Below, piece by piece: positions 16,994 to 25,400 of a stretch of DNA of 64,000 nt. This stretch comes from Puniceicoccaceae bacterium 5H (lineage in GTDB: Bacteria > Verrucomicrobiota > Verrucomicrobiia > Opitutales > Oceanipulchritudinaceae), in contig WOUP01000016.1 of the NCBI GenBank assembly GCA_009772895.1, positions 1-64,000 of the forward strand, in the 5' to 3' direction. The notes below the pieces were generated by a model. It was given only the letters and a program-made list of their open reading frames with translations. It searched no databases and was not told the DNA's origin. A program made the position numbers and the translations under genes. Each line of letters opens with the position of its first letter. Position 1 is the first letter of the stretch.

Positions 16994-18169
16994 CTATTTG
17001 CGGTAGCGGTCGACAAAGCGCTCCATGCGGTCGGCCGCGATCTGGAGCTTGTCAAAGCTGGTGGAGAAGCTGGCACGCACAAAGCCGGCGCCACTGTGGC
17101 CAAAGGCCGTGCCCGGCACCACCGCCACCTCTTCCTCCTTCAGCAGCTGTTGGCAAAACGACGTCTCGTCCATGCCGGTGCAGGCGATCGAAGGGAAGGT
17201 GTAGAACGTGGCCCGCGGCAGGTGGCAGGTCAGCCCCATCTCGTTGAAGCGGCGCACAAGGAAGTCGCGGCGGCGATGGTAGCTGTCGCGCATACGGGCC
17301 ACCGAGTCGTCACTGCGCTTGAGCGCCTCCACCGCAGCCTCTTGCGTGAAGATCGAGACCGACATGATGCTGTATTGGTGCACCTTCATCATCGCCTCGA
17401 TGATCGGCTGGGGCGCGCAGGCATAGCCGATGCGGAAGCCTGTCATGGCCCAGGCCTTGGAAAGGCCGTGCAGAAAGATGGTGCGTTCCTGCATCCCCGG
17501 CAGCGAGGCGATGCTCACGTGTCTGCCCTCGTAGGTCAGCTCGGCGTAGATGTCGTCGCTGTAGACGAGCAGGTCTTTCTCGATACAGAACTTCGCCACC
17601 TTCTCGGTCTCTTCGCGCGACATCACGCCGCCGGTCGGGTTGGTGGGGAAGTTGAGCACGAGGGCTTTGGTGCCCGGCTCCCAGGCCGCCTCGAGGTCCT
17701 CCACCTGCAGGGCGAAGTTGTGCTCCTCGTGCACCTTGACGGGCAGCGGCTTGGCCCCGGCCAGCTGGATGCTGGGCGAATAGCTGACGTAACAGGGCTG
17801 GTGATACAGCACCTTGTCGCCGGGGTTGAGCGTGGCCCGCATGGCGGTATCGAGCACCTCGCTCACCCCGATGCCGATCAGCACCTCCTTGTCGCCATGG
17901 TAGCTCATGCCGAAGGTCTTTTCGACGTATTCGGCCACGGTGCGGCGCAAGGCGAGCAGGCCCAGATTGTCGGTATAGCTGGTGCGGCCCCGCTCCAGCG
18001 AATAAATGGCGGCCTCGCGGATGTTCCACGGGGTCACGAAGTCGGGCTCACCGATACCGAGGGAGATGGCCTGCGGCATCTGCTGCACCAACGCAAAAAA
18101 GTCACGAATGCCCGAACGCGGCAAACCACGCACGTGCTCCGCTACAAAGCGGTTCTTGATTCCACTCAT
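16994..18169 (-). CDS. PLP-dependent class I/II aminotransferase
   Basis: A 391-residue fold-type I pyridoxal-phosphate enzyme. It has SLGIGEPDFVTP near the start, GVSEVLDTAMRATLNPGDKV for cofactor phosphate binding, NFPTNPTGGVM, YSDDIYAELTYEG with the PLP-pyridine Asp, and SKAWAMTGFRIGYA, where Lys (about residue 230) forms the Schiff base. A C-terminal Arg in FVRASFSTSF-type sequence would bind the substrate carboxylate. It belongs to the broad aspartate/alanine/aromatic group; the exact amino acid cannot be read. A Lrp-type regulator lies 40 bases upstream on the same strand, so it probably controls this enzyme and belongs to the same operon. Confidence 0.92.
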   Translation of the reverse strand: MSGIKNRFVAEHVRGLPRSGIRDFFALVQQMPQAISLGIGEPDFVTPWNIREAAIYSLERGRTSYTDNLGLLALRRTVAEYVEKTFGMSYHGDKEVLIGIGVSEVLDTAMRATLNPGDKVLYHQPCYVSYSPSIQLAGAKPLPVKVHEEHNFALQVEDLEAAWEPGTKALVLNFPTNPTGGVMSREETEKVAKFCIEKDLLVYSDDIYAELTYEGRHVSIASLPGMQERTIFLHGLSKAWAMTGFRIGYACAPQPIIEAMMKVHQYSIMSVSIFTQEAAVEALKRSDDSVARMRDSYHRRRDFLVRRFNEMGLTCHLPRATFYTFPSIACTGMDETSFCQQLLKEEEVAVVPGTAFGHSGAGFVRASFSTSFDKLQIAADRMERFVDRYRK

Positions 18170-18209
18170 TGCCTGATAAGATGTTACTTGGTTGACGTGC
18201 GGGGTCGGC

Positions 18210-18695
18210 TTACGGACTGACGGCCGGGCGTTCCATTTCGTCCGGCTGCGTTTCGATCAGGAAGCCACTTTCCTTGTAGCAACGCAGCATGAAGCGCGTG
18301 GCCGTGGACTGGACGCGGTCGATCGTGGAGAGCTTTTCGGACACAAAGGTCGCGATCTCCAGCAGGTTGCGGCCGGTCACCACCACCATCAGGTCGTAGC
18401 CGCCGCTCATGAGGTAGCAGGTCACCACCTGGTCGAAACGGGCGATGCGTTCGGCGATCTTGTTGAAGCCGCCCTCGCGTTCGGGCATGATCTTGACTTC
18501 GATCAGCGCCTGCACGCGGTCGCCGCCGTTGACCTTGGGGTGCAGGATCGGGCGCCAGCCCAGCAACACCTTATCGGCCTGCAGCTCGGCGAGTGCTGCC
18601 TCGACATCTGCTTCAGGAGCGCCCAGAATGGCACTGATCTGGGCAGTGTTTACGGCTTCACCGTTCACCAATAACTGCAGTATTTTTTTGACCAT
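18210..18695 (-). CDS. Lrp/AsnC family transcriptional regulator
   Basis: A 161-residue feast/famine regulator. The N-terminal half is a winged-helix DNA-binding domain (NTAQISAILGAPEADVEAALAE), and residues about 62-140 form the RAM ligand-binding domain (VQALIEVKIMPERE, YLMSGGYDLMVVVTGRNLLE). Proteins of this family form dimers to octamers and respond to amino acids. It lies directly upstream of an aminotransferase gene on the same strand, which makes regulation of amino-acid turnover likely. The C-terminal 12 residues are an extra tail. Start ATG 18695. Confidence 0.9.
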   Translation of the reverse strand: MVKKILQLLVNGEAVNTAQISAILGAPEADVEAALAELQADKVLLGWRPILHPKVNGGDRVQALIEVKIMPEREGGFNKIAERIARFDQVVTCYLMSGGYDLMVVVTGRNLLEIATFVSEKLSTIDRVQSTATRFMLRCYKESGFLIETQPDEMERPAVSP

Positions 18696-18763
18696 AAGTC
18701 GCCCAACATGAGGCCTTGGCCGGAAATTTGCACGCTAAATCTGCCTCTACCCAACACACCGCC

Positions 18764-19285
18764 ATGTTGAAAGATGCTCAGAATCACGGGGTCGAGATCA
18801 TCGACTATCGGCCGGAATATGCGGTCGACTTCGCGCGGATCAGCTTCCAGTGGATCAACGCCTACTTCAAGGTGGAGCGCCATGACCTGGAGATCCTCAA
18901 CCATCCCCAGGCCTACATCATCGACCGCGGGGGCTGCATCCTGCTGGCGCGCCTGGACGGCGAAATCGTGGGCTGCGCCGCCCTCATCCCGGAATATGAG
19001 GACCCGCAAGTCCTGGAACTGAGCAAGATGGGCGTCGACGAAAACTGTCGCGGTAAGGGCGTGGGGCGGATCCTGATGGAAGCCTGCCTCGATCGTGCTC
19101 GCGAAATGAACGCCCGCCGCATCTTCCTCGAAACGAACAGCCGGCTGGGGCCCGCGCTGTATCTCTACCGCGCTTACGGCTTTCAGGAGGCACCGATGCG
19201 CCCCAGCCCCTACACTCGGGCAGACACCCGGATGGAACTCGACCTGGCCGAAAGTTCAGGCGCAGACCTCCCCACTGCCCTCTAG
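18764..19285 (+). CDS. GNAT family N-acetyltransferase
   Basis: A 173-residue acyltransferase. It has the GNAT acetyl-CoA signature in LSKMGVDENCRGKGVGRILME (Q/R-x-x-G-x-G/A pattern, about residues 88-108), a preceding strand with GCAALIPEYED, and a late IFLETNSRLGPALYLYRAYGF, which is typical of the MarR-associated or small-molecule branch. The substrate cannot be predicted. I use the ATG at 18764; a longer frame from 18716 adds residues with no domain. It diverges from the Lrp-type gene. Confidence 0.88.
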   Translation: MLKDAQNHGVEIIDYRPEYAVDFARISFQWINAYFKVERHDLEILNHPQAYIIDRGGCILLARLDGEIVGCAALIPEYEDPQVLELSKMGVDENCRGKGVGRILMEACLDRAREMNARRIFLETNSRLGPALYLYRAYGFQEAPMRPSPYTRADTRMELDLAESSGADLPTAL

Positions 19286-19345
19286 AGTCCCCTAGAAAAG
19301 GTTCGTTACATTTGATCTATTCCCCCCAAGGGCTAACTTAACTAC

Positions 19346-19585
19346 ATGCCATTGTCTCCAATTCTCACCGGGGCAGCGGCGCTACAACATCAATCCGGGA
19401 AGACGACTGCATTTGTAAAGGCAAAGCCACTCACCGCAGGCGACCTTTATGAACCCATCTTCTCTGAAGAGCCGATCGTTCTCGGGTTGAAGTATCGGGC
19501 GCAGCTGCAAGGCCAGACCAAGCTGCTACCAATCGGCGAAGTCAAAGACCAACTACGGCGCGGCTTCGGCTGGATGCGCGTGTAG
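19346..19585 (+). CDS. Small hypothetical protein
   Basis: A 79-residue open frame with ATG start, no recognised motif, no hydrophobic segment and no clear ribosome-binding site. Codon use is less GC-rich at third positions than in neighbours. It may be real or chance; included because it is the only usable frame in this gap and contains no long low-complexity run. A possible mobile or degenerate origin cannot be judged. Confidence 0.3.
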   Translation: MPLSPILTGAAALQHQSGKTTAFVKAKPLTAGDLYEPIFSEEPIVLGLKYRAQLQGQTKLLPIGEVKDQLRRGFGWMRV

Positions 19586-19772
19586 CCATCCCCCCTTGTA
19601 ATCCGCGGTAGCGGCGTGTTGACGCGCGATAAAAGCGCGAATTGAGAGGTAGGCTAAAGCTCTGAGCCTAAGCGGGTCGCCTATCCATCAAAACCTGACA
19701 AAACGACAACAAAAGTATACTTTACGTATAAAATACTTTACATATTGTAGATTTTTACAGACAAAATAGCTC
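19586..19772 (+). promoter_or_regulatory. AT-rich promoter region with direct repeats
   Basis: This gap before the membrane-protein gene contains two 9-base direct repeats, ATACTTTAC at 19717-19725 and 19733-19741, 16 bases apart start to start. They are followed by TTTACA-TAT-TGTAGA at 19737-19751. The repeats sit where an operator for the HTH regulator two genes downstream could lie. Confidence 0.4.
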
Positions 19773-20189
19773 ATGAACACTTCATTTCGGGAGAAGAGTG
19801 TGTGGGCGTCCCTGGTCGCGTTGCTGGTGTTCTTCGCCTATTACTTTAACCGTGTTCGGTCGATACCGCTCGAGAAGGCAGAGATCCTGACACTGTTTGC
19901 CGGATCGGTGGTGGTGCTTGTCGTGCTGCAAATCGCGTTGCAGGTGGCGGTTTCGCTGGTGAACCCCAAGGATGCAGCCCAACCGTGGGACGAGCGCGAG
20001 CGCTTGATCAAAGCGAAGGCCGGGGAGGTCTTCGGCGTCGTGCTGGCCATCGGTGCCCTTTTCTCAGCGAGCACGGCATTCTTCGGTGCCCACCCGCTCC
20101 AGATGGCCAACGCCATCCTGCTCTCCCTGGTCGGCGCGCAAATCGTGGAATGCGTCGTCCAGCTCTACTACTACCGTCGCGGCATCTAG
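19773..20189 (+). CDS. Small membrane protein paired with HTH regulator
   Basis: A 138-residue protein with about four membrane segments (WASLVALLVFFAYYF, LTLFAGSVVVLVVLQIAL, VFGVVLAIGALFSASTAFF, ANAILLSLVGAQIVECVVQL). Between segments two and three is a polar loop with NPKDAAQPWDERERLIKAKA, reminiscent of small predicted membrane proteins found beside XRE-type regulators. It ends three bases before the HTH gene and probably shares its transcript. Function unknown; the pairing suggests a membrane stress or antimicrobial-peptide sensing module, but this is inference. Confidence 0.75.
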   Translation: MNTSFREKSVWASLVALLVFFAYYFNRVRSIPLEKAEILTLFAGSVVVLVVLQIALQVAVSLVNPKDAAQPWDERERLIKAKAGEVFGVVLAIGALFSASTAFFGAHPLQMANAILLSLVGAQIVECVVQLYYYRRGI

Positions 20190-20192
20190 ACC

Positions 20193-20441
20193 ATGGCCAG
20201 GACGCACATCCGCAACCACATCCGCACCCTCCGCTTCATGGCGGGCGAAATGACGCAGCAGGCCTTGGCCGAACAGATCGGCGTCACTCGCCAAACCGTG
20301 GTCGCAATCGAAAAGGGCAAATACTCCCCCTCCCTCGAAGTCGCCTTCAAGATCGCGCGCGTCTTCCGTAAGCCGCTGGAGGAAGTCTTCCAATACCAGC
20401 CGGTCGAAGCGGTTTTCCTCTATCAGCCGGAAGAAGACTGA
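20193..20441 (+). CDS. XRE-family helix-turn-helix regulator
   Basis: An 82-residue, almost single-domain regulator. The HTH is IRTLRFMAGEMTQQALAEQIG followed by VTRQTVVAIEKGKYSPSLEVAFKIARVFRKPLEEVFQY (split for length: turn QIGVTRQTV, then EKGKYSPSLEVAFKIA). This is the typical compact type that represses its own small operon with a membrane protein. It starts at ATG 20193, three bases after the upstream stop. The direct repeats at 19717-19741 are a possible target. Its end is 6 bases from the convergent glycosylase gene. Confidence 0.88.
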   Translation: MARTHIRNHIRTLRFMAGEMTQQALAEQIGVTRQTVVAIEKGKYSPSLEVAFKIARVFRKPLEEVFQYQPVEAVFLYQPEED

Positions 20442-20447
20442 ACCGGC

Positions 20448-21389
20448 CTACTTCTGGAAGTAGCCGCGCTGCTTCTCGGAGATGGGCAACTCGACACGCT
20501 CCATCACCTGCAGCATGTCTTCCCACAGCTGGCGCTTGGATTCCTTGGTGCTGTTGCGCAGCAAATAGCTGGGGTGGAAGGTCGGCATCAGCGGCACGCC
20601 GTCGAAGTCGTGCCAGTGGCCGCGAACCCGCATGACGCTGATCTTCTTTTCCCCGCCGATCAGGCCGTTGATCGCGGTCCCGCCCAGGGCGACGATCACC
20701 TTGGGCTGCACGATGTCGAGCTGGGCGCGCAAATATGGCAGGCAGTAGCCCATCTCCTCCGGCGTAGGCGGCCGATTGCCCTTGCGCATCGGGTTCCCAG
20801 GATCAGGCCGCCAGTTCATGATGTTGCCGATGTAGACCTGCTCCCGCGAGAGGCCCATCGCGCCGATGATCTTGGTCAGCAACTGACCGGCAGCGCCGAC
20901 GAAAGGTTCGCGCTGGACTTCTTCATCCGCGCCCGGGGCTTCGCCGCAAAAAAAGATCTCCGCATCGAGGCTGCCGACCCCGAAGACCACGCGTTCAGGA
21001 TTGCCCGCCTGCTCCTGGCAGACCGGATCCTCGTAAACCTTCTCGCGCAATACGTCCCAACGCTTTTGTTTGGAGCCACGCGGCAGCTTCACCGTGGGCG
21101 GCTCCGGCAGCTTGCGCCCGCTCTGGGCCGCCGGCTTGGGCCTGGACTCCTTGACCGCCTCCGCGGTGCTGGGCAACTCCAGCTTCAGGTCGGCGGCCGA
21201 AGTCTGGGCGCTGGCGGTACGCAGCGGCGGCAGCTTGATTTCGGTCGGGCTCTGCGGATGCGCCGCCGCCGCCTTCGAAACCTGCGCGCGCAACTGCTCC
21301 AGCGTCTCGGGCGTCAGGTAAAGCGAATCGACTCCCTCGCGACGCATTTGCCTCAGCTCATCAATGACAGCTTCCAGTTGGGCGCGCAT
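20448..21389 (-). CDS. Family-4-like uracil-DNA glycosylase, Fe-S site degenerate
   Basis: A 313-residue protein with a C-terminal uracil-DNA glycosylase domain (about 125-300). Motif 1 GEAPGADEEVQREPFVGAAG and motif 2 HPSYLLRNS are those of family 4 enzymes, which remove uracil from DNA in base-excision repair. Family 4 enzymes normally bind a 4Fe-4S cluster through four cysteines. Here the region before motif 1 has only one cysteine (DPVCQEQ), the third position reads NIMNWRPD where cysteine is expected, and only the fourth (EEMGYCLPYL) remains. The cluster is probably absent. Residues 1-120 are a low-complexity, proline- and alanine-rich extension. A second, SMUG1-type glycosylase is at 41962. 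Confidence 0.88.
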   Translation of the reverse strand: MRAQLEAVIDELRQMRREGVDSLYLTPETLEQLRAQVSKAAAAHPQSPTEIKLPPLRTASAQTSAADLKLELPSTAEAVKESRPKPAAQSGRKLPEPPTVKLPRGSKQKRWDVLREKVYEDPVCQEQAGNPERVVFGVGSLDAEIFFCGEAPGADEEVQREPFVGAAGQLLTKIIGAMGLSREQVYIGNIMNWRPDPGNPMRKGNRPPTPEEMGYCLPYLRAQLDIVQPKVIVALGGTAINGLIGGEKKISVMRVRGHWHDFDGVPLMPTFHPSYLLRNSTKESKRQLWEDMLQVMERVELPISEKQRGYFQK

Positions 21390-21467
21390 ACACCGTATTA
21401 GATGCGGTGACGCGCCCGGAGACCAGCGCGAAATGCGGGACGCTTGCGTCGCTTCATCTCCAGGACG

Positions 21468-21971
21468 CTAATGCCGCCCCAGCACCCAGAAATACCAGAC
21501 CAGCATCAGATCGAGATACACCGTGAGAGCGGCGGTCACGACAAAGCCCAGACCGCCCGGCGTGAGTTGCATCAACAGGAGACCGGCCGGCACGTTAACG
21601 CAGAGAAAGCCGCCGGCGAGCTTGAGGTTGCGCGCATTCCAGAGTGGGTGCGGCAGATCGCCCAGGTCTTCTTCCGGCAGGCGCGACTGGTTGTCCCGCA
21701 AGATGGCGTGCACATCCATCGGCGGGGCCGCGTCTTCACGCGGTGCCTGGCGTTCGGTCCGCATTTGCAACGCACGGCCCGGCACCCACATGTCCGCCAG
21801 CTCCGGAAATTCCCGGGCGCGCTGCCATGAGGCCTCCCCCACCCGCGCCAGATGGCTCTCCGGCGTGACGAGTCCCTGTTCGCGCAACGCCTCCAGCTGC
21901 TCCCGCGCAAACGGACCGCGGGCGCGGCGTTCGTTCAGGTCGAACCAGTAGTAGGCGGCGGGCTCGGGCAC
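21468..21971 (-). CDS. GYF_2-like domain membrane protein
   Basis: A 167-residue protein. The N-terminal about 60 residues (YYWFDLNERRARGPFAREQL, VTPESHLARVGEASWQRARE) match the GYF_2/DUF4339 pattern, a small domain common in Verrucomicrobia and Planctomycetes membrane proteins and thought to bind peptides. A linker with acidic and proline residues follows, then two membrane segments at the C-terminus (LKLAGGFLCVNVPAGLLLM and GFVVTAALTVYLDLMLVWYF). The start is GTG at 21971; no ATG lies near. It follows the RNase III-like gene by three bases and is probably co-transcribed with it. Confidence 0.78.
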   Translation of the reverse strand: MPEPAAYYWFDLNERRARGPFAREQLEALREQGLVTPESHLARVGEASWQRAREFPELADMWVPGRALQMRTERQAPREDAAPPMDVHAILRDNQSRLPEEDLGDLPHPLWNARNLKLAGGFLCVNVPAGLLLMQLTPGGLGFVVTAALTVYLDLMLVWYFWVLGRH

Positions 21972-21974
21972 AGG

Positions 21975-22283
21975 CTACTTCTTGCCCCGGTTGGCCCGCA
22001 TGCCTTTTTGCACCTGTTTCTGGAAGAGCGGCAGGATCTGCTGCTCGATGTGCGCGAAAGCGGCCTGCAGGCCCTCCGCCCGGTAGACCTGCCCGATCTG
22101 CGCCTCCATGCGCGTCGGCTCGCCCAGCCCGGAGAGGAACTGGTTGGACGTCATCTGCTCATAGAGCTCGTGGCGGCTGAACTGGCCCGGCAGCGGATGG
22201 GTAAGGATGTATTCGCGGGCGTAGAGTCCCAGGACGGCGTCGCCCACCCAGGCCAGGTCGCGCACTTCGGCTTCGGTCTGCAT
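21975..22283 (-). CDS. Mini-RNase III-like protein
   Basis: A 102-residue protein that is only an RNase III catalytic-type domain. LAWVGDAVLGLYAREYIL matches the signature helix (E/D-x-L-x-x-x-GDAV) of RNase III and of Mini-III (MrnC), which trims 23S rRNA precursors in Firmicutes. FSRHELYEQMTSNQFLSG could be the second half. There is no double-stranded RNA-binding domain, as in Mini-III. It is shorter than B. subtilis Mini-III (about 140 residues), and the second conserved acidic pair is unclear, so activity is uncertain. The next gene starts three bases after its stop. Confidence 0.7.
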   Translation of the reverse strand: MQTEAEVRDLAWVGDAVLGLYAREYILTHPLPGQFSRHELYEQMTSNQFLSGLGEPTRMEAQIGQVYRAEGLQAAFAHIEQQILPLFQKQVQKGMRANRGKK

Positions 22284-22448
22284 GATTGCCGATCCAAGGA
22301 CATCCTCGCCGTCAGCGCAACCACGCGCTGCGAGAGAATCGCATGGCGGAGGGACTGCCCTTCCTTGCGCTCAAAGCGGGGCTGAGCTCCGCACTCAAAA
22401 ATGCATTGGGCGATCGAGGGCTTGCGTGAACGCCATGCCTTACCGCGA
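22284..22448. repeat. Gap with dispersed repeat motif
   Basis: No gene is visible. It carries GAGCTC-N2-CACTCAAAAA (22384-22401), shared with 210-227, and several imperfect inverted repeats around 22311-22335. No clear terminator for the large gene at 22449 is present. Confidence 0.4.
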
Positions 22449-25400
22449 TCACGCTTCCGCTTGCGCCTTCTTTTTGCGGCGGCGGTAGCTGTGGCCGCCG
22501 ATCAGGGCCAACAGGGCGCTCGCGCCGATAATGGTGGCCGGCTCGGGGACCGGCACCAGCTCGCCGTTTTCGAGCAACAGCGCACCGTAATACCCCTCCT
22601 TGAAGCCGTTCGGGTTCTTGAAAATGATGCGCGTGACCTGGTCCGAGGTCAGACCGTCGGCGTTGTCGCCGAAGTAAATCTGGTCTATGCCGCCGCCAGA
22701 ACGCTCGCCGGACCAGTTTTCGACCACCAGCACGCCATCGGTCGTCCAGCTGAGCGAAGAGCTGTCGGTAAAGCTGAGAATGCTGGAGCCCTCGCCCAGG
22801 TCGAGCGTACCCGCTCCCGCGAGTTCCAGCGTGCCCATGGCGTCGCTGTGACCATCGGTCTTGAGACTGCCGCCGCTGGTGATGGCCACCGCCGTCTGGT
22901 CCGAAACCTGATTGTGGTCATACAGGAGCAGCGTGCCGCCATCGATGTTGATCTGGCTTGCACCGTCGATCGCGTTGCCGACGCCGGAGCTGAGCCGCAG
23001 CGTGCCCTCGTTGACGTCGACTTCGCCGCTCAGGGTATTCTGGCCGGTCAGAGTCAGGCGGCCGCTGCCGGTCTTGACCAGATCCCCGTTGCCGGAAATC
23101 GAGCCATTGTAGGTCGTGTCGGCGTTGTTCTCGCCCACGCTCAACGTGTGGTCGCCCAGCAGGATGTTGCCACCCGTGCGACCGCCGCCGCTGATGCTGC
23201 CAAGGGTCTCGTCTCGGCCATCGAGCACCAGTTCGGCCCCCGCGCGGTCGGCAAAATCGACGTTCGCCTTGTCCCCGATGGCATCGCTCGCGGAGAGGGT
23301 CAAACGGCCCGCCTGCACGCTCACATCGCCGGCGAACGTATTGTCGGCCCGCAGATCCACCTCGCCCGCGCCGAGCTTGATCAGCCCCCCATCGCCATCG
23401 ATGCCGTGCGTAATGGAGAGCTTGCTGCCTGCTTCGGCGCCAATGCCCGCGTCGCTGGCCAGCGTGACACTGCCGCCCCAGGTATTGCTGCCATCGTCGT
23501 TATAGAGCGCGCCGATGCCGTTCACGCCCGTGCCATTGAGCGTAAGGGCTTCGTCGGAGATGTTGAGATTGCCGTTGAGGCCGGCCAGCGCGAGGCTCGC
23601 GCCGCTCTCCACCACCGTGCCACGGGAGGAGCTGCCGAGCGAGCGGTTGTTACTGGCCAGGATAGCGCCCTCGGAGATCGTGGTCGTGCCGGCGTAGGTG
23701 TTCGCGTTGCTGAGGTGCAGCACACCGCCGCCGGTCTTGTGAATACCACCGTTGGACAGGACGCCCGAGACCTCCAGTTCGATCAACGCATTGGGATTGT
23801 CCGCCACGTCGAAGTCGACCGTGCGGCCGTCGAGGTCGACGTTGGTGGCAATCGTGGCCTGATCGTCGCCGGTCTCGACCCGGGTGACGTCACCGCCGGT
23901 GCGCAACGTACGCGTGCCGCTGCCCGAGCCCGGATGGATGTAGGCCCCGCCTTCGAGGATCAGGTCGCCAATCTCCTCGGTGTAGCTGCCGTTACCGCCC
24001 AACTCCAGCACGCCGGAGGTATTGACCCGCACCTGCGCATCGTTGTCGATCTGGTTTTGGGCCAGCGTACGTAGCGTGTCCGTGCCCACGCCATCACCGA
24101 CCGTCACGTCGCCCTCGAGGTCAACGTTGTTGCTCGTGCTGAGGCTCAGCTCCAGCGTGCCCGCGTTGACCGTGGTGGTGCCGGTGTAGACGGTATCTGT
24201 GCCCCGGCCGTTAAGCAGGCGAGCGGTGCCGGTGCCGTTTTTCACCAGGTTGCCCGAGCCGGACGTCTGGGCGTAAATGTCGGTCGTGCCCGCACCGTCG
24301 AGCGTCAGGGTGTGACCGCCGAGCGCAAGGCTGCGGCGGGTGCCGGTATCGCCGAGGGTCAGTGTGCCGCCCGCAGTGGTCACGGTCGCGTCGGCGGAAA
24401 GGGAAATATCCTGATTCCAGCGATTGTTGCCGGCGACGTTGCGCAGCGCCCCCTGCCCGTCGAAGCCGCCACCAGCCAGCGTCAGCGACTCGTTGGAGAT
24501 CGTGCCGGTATCGCGCAGGCCGAGCGTGCCGCCATCCAGCACCACCGTGGTGGTCGTGCTGTCGGTATTGCCGAGCGCGTTGGCGTCGCGAGCTTCGAGC
24601 GTGCCGTCAGTGACCGTCGTGGTGCCGCCATAGCTGTTGCTGCCAGACAGCACGAGCGTGCTGGAGCCCTCCTTGGTCAGATCGGAGCTGTTGCTGCCGG
24701 TGATCTGCGCGCTAATCGTGATGTCGCCCGAGCCGCGGAACGTCGCGTCCTGGCCGTTGAGCTCCAGATCGCCGCCGTTCTTCAGCACGGCTCCAGTGCC
24801 GTTGTTGGACCAGATGAGGTCGTCGTTGAGGCGCAGGCGCGTCGCCAGCGTGCGGTCGCCCGTGCCGTTCATCGAGATGCGGGCCGGGCCGGAACTGGTA
24901 TCCAGGACGATGAGGTTGGAGGCACCGTCGCCGTTGTCGGTGCTCTGCAACAGCGTGTAGTCATCCTGCCCGGCAAAGAACCAGTAGCCGAGCGTCACGC
25001 TGCCGTGCGGGTCGACCGTCCAGTTGTCGAACGAGCCGTCCTCGTCCGGCATGTAGATCGCACTGCCGACGCCTTGCGGCGCGTAAGTAGGATCGTCGAC
25101 CCAGTTTTCGTAGGTTGAAACGGTGTAGTGGTAGGTATAGTCCCACCACGGAAAGTAAACCGAATACGCTTCCGTGGTCTTCTGCAGCCAATCGTTGGCA
25201 GTGACGCCGGTGGCGCTGGAGCCGCCATCCCACGTGTAGGACTCGCTGAAGGTCGGCACGATCTCGAACAGGCCGTTGCCGCGATCGATCACACCAGCCG
25301 TGGCATCGCCCCAGTCACTGAACGAAATCCGGTTGAGCAGGTTCGACTGGTTGCGGAGGTCCTGGGTGACGAGAAACTGGTCGGCCCCGCCGCCCTCGAA

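Noticed and set aside
15332-18220. Long plus-strand frame opposite der and the aminotransferase
   Set aside because: It covers two recognisable minus-strand enzymes and has no motif; a shadow of codon bias.
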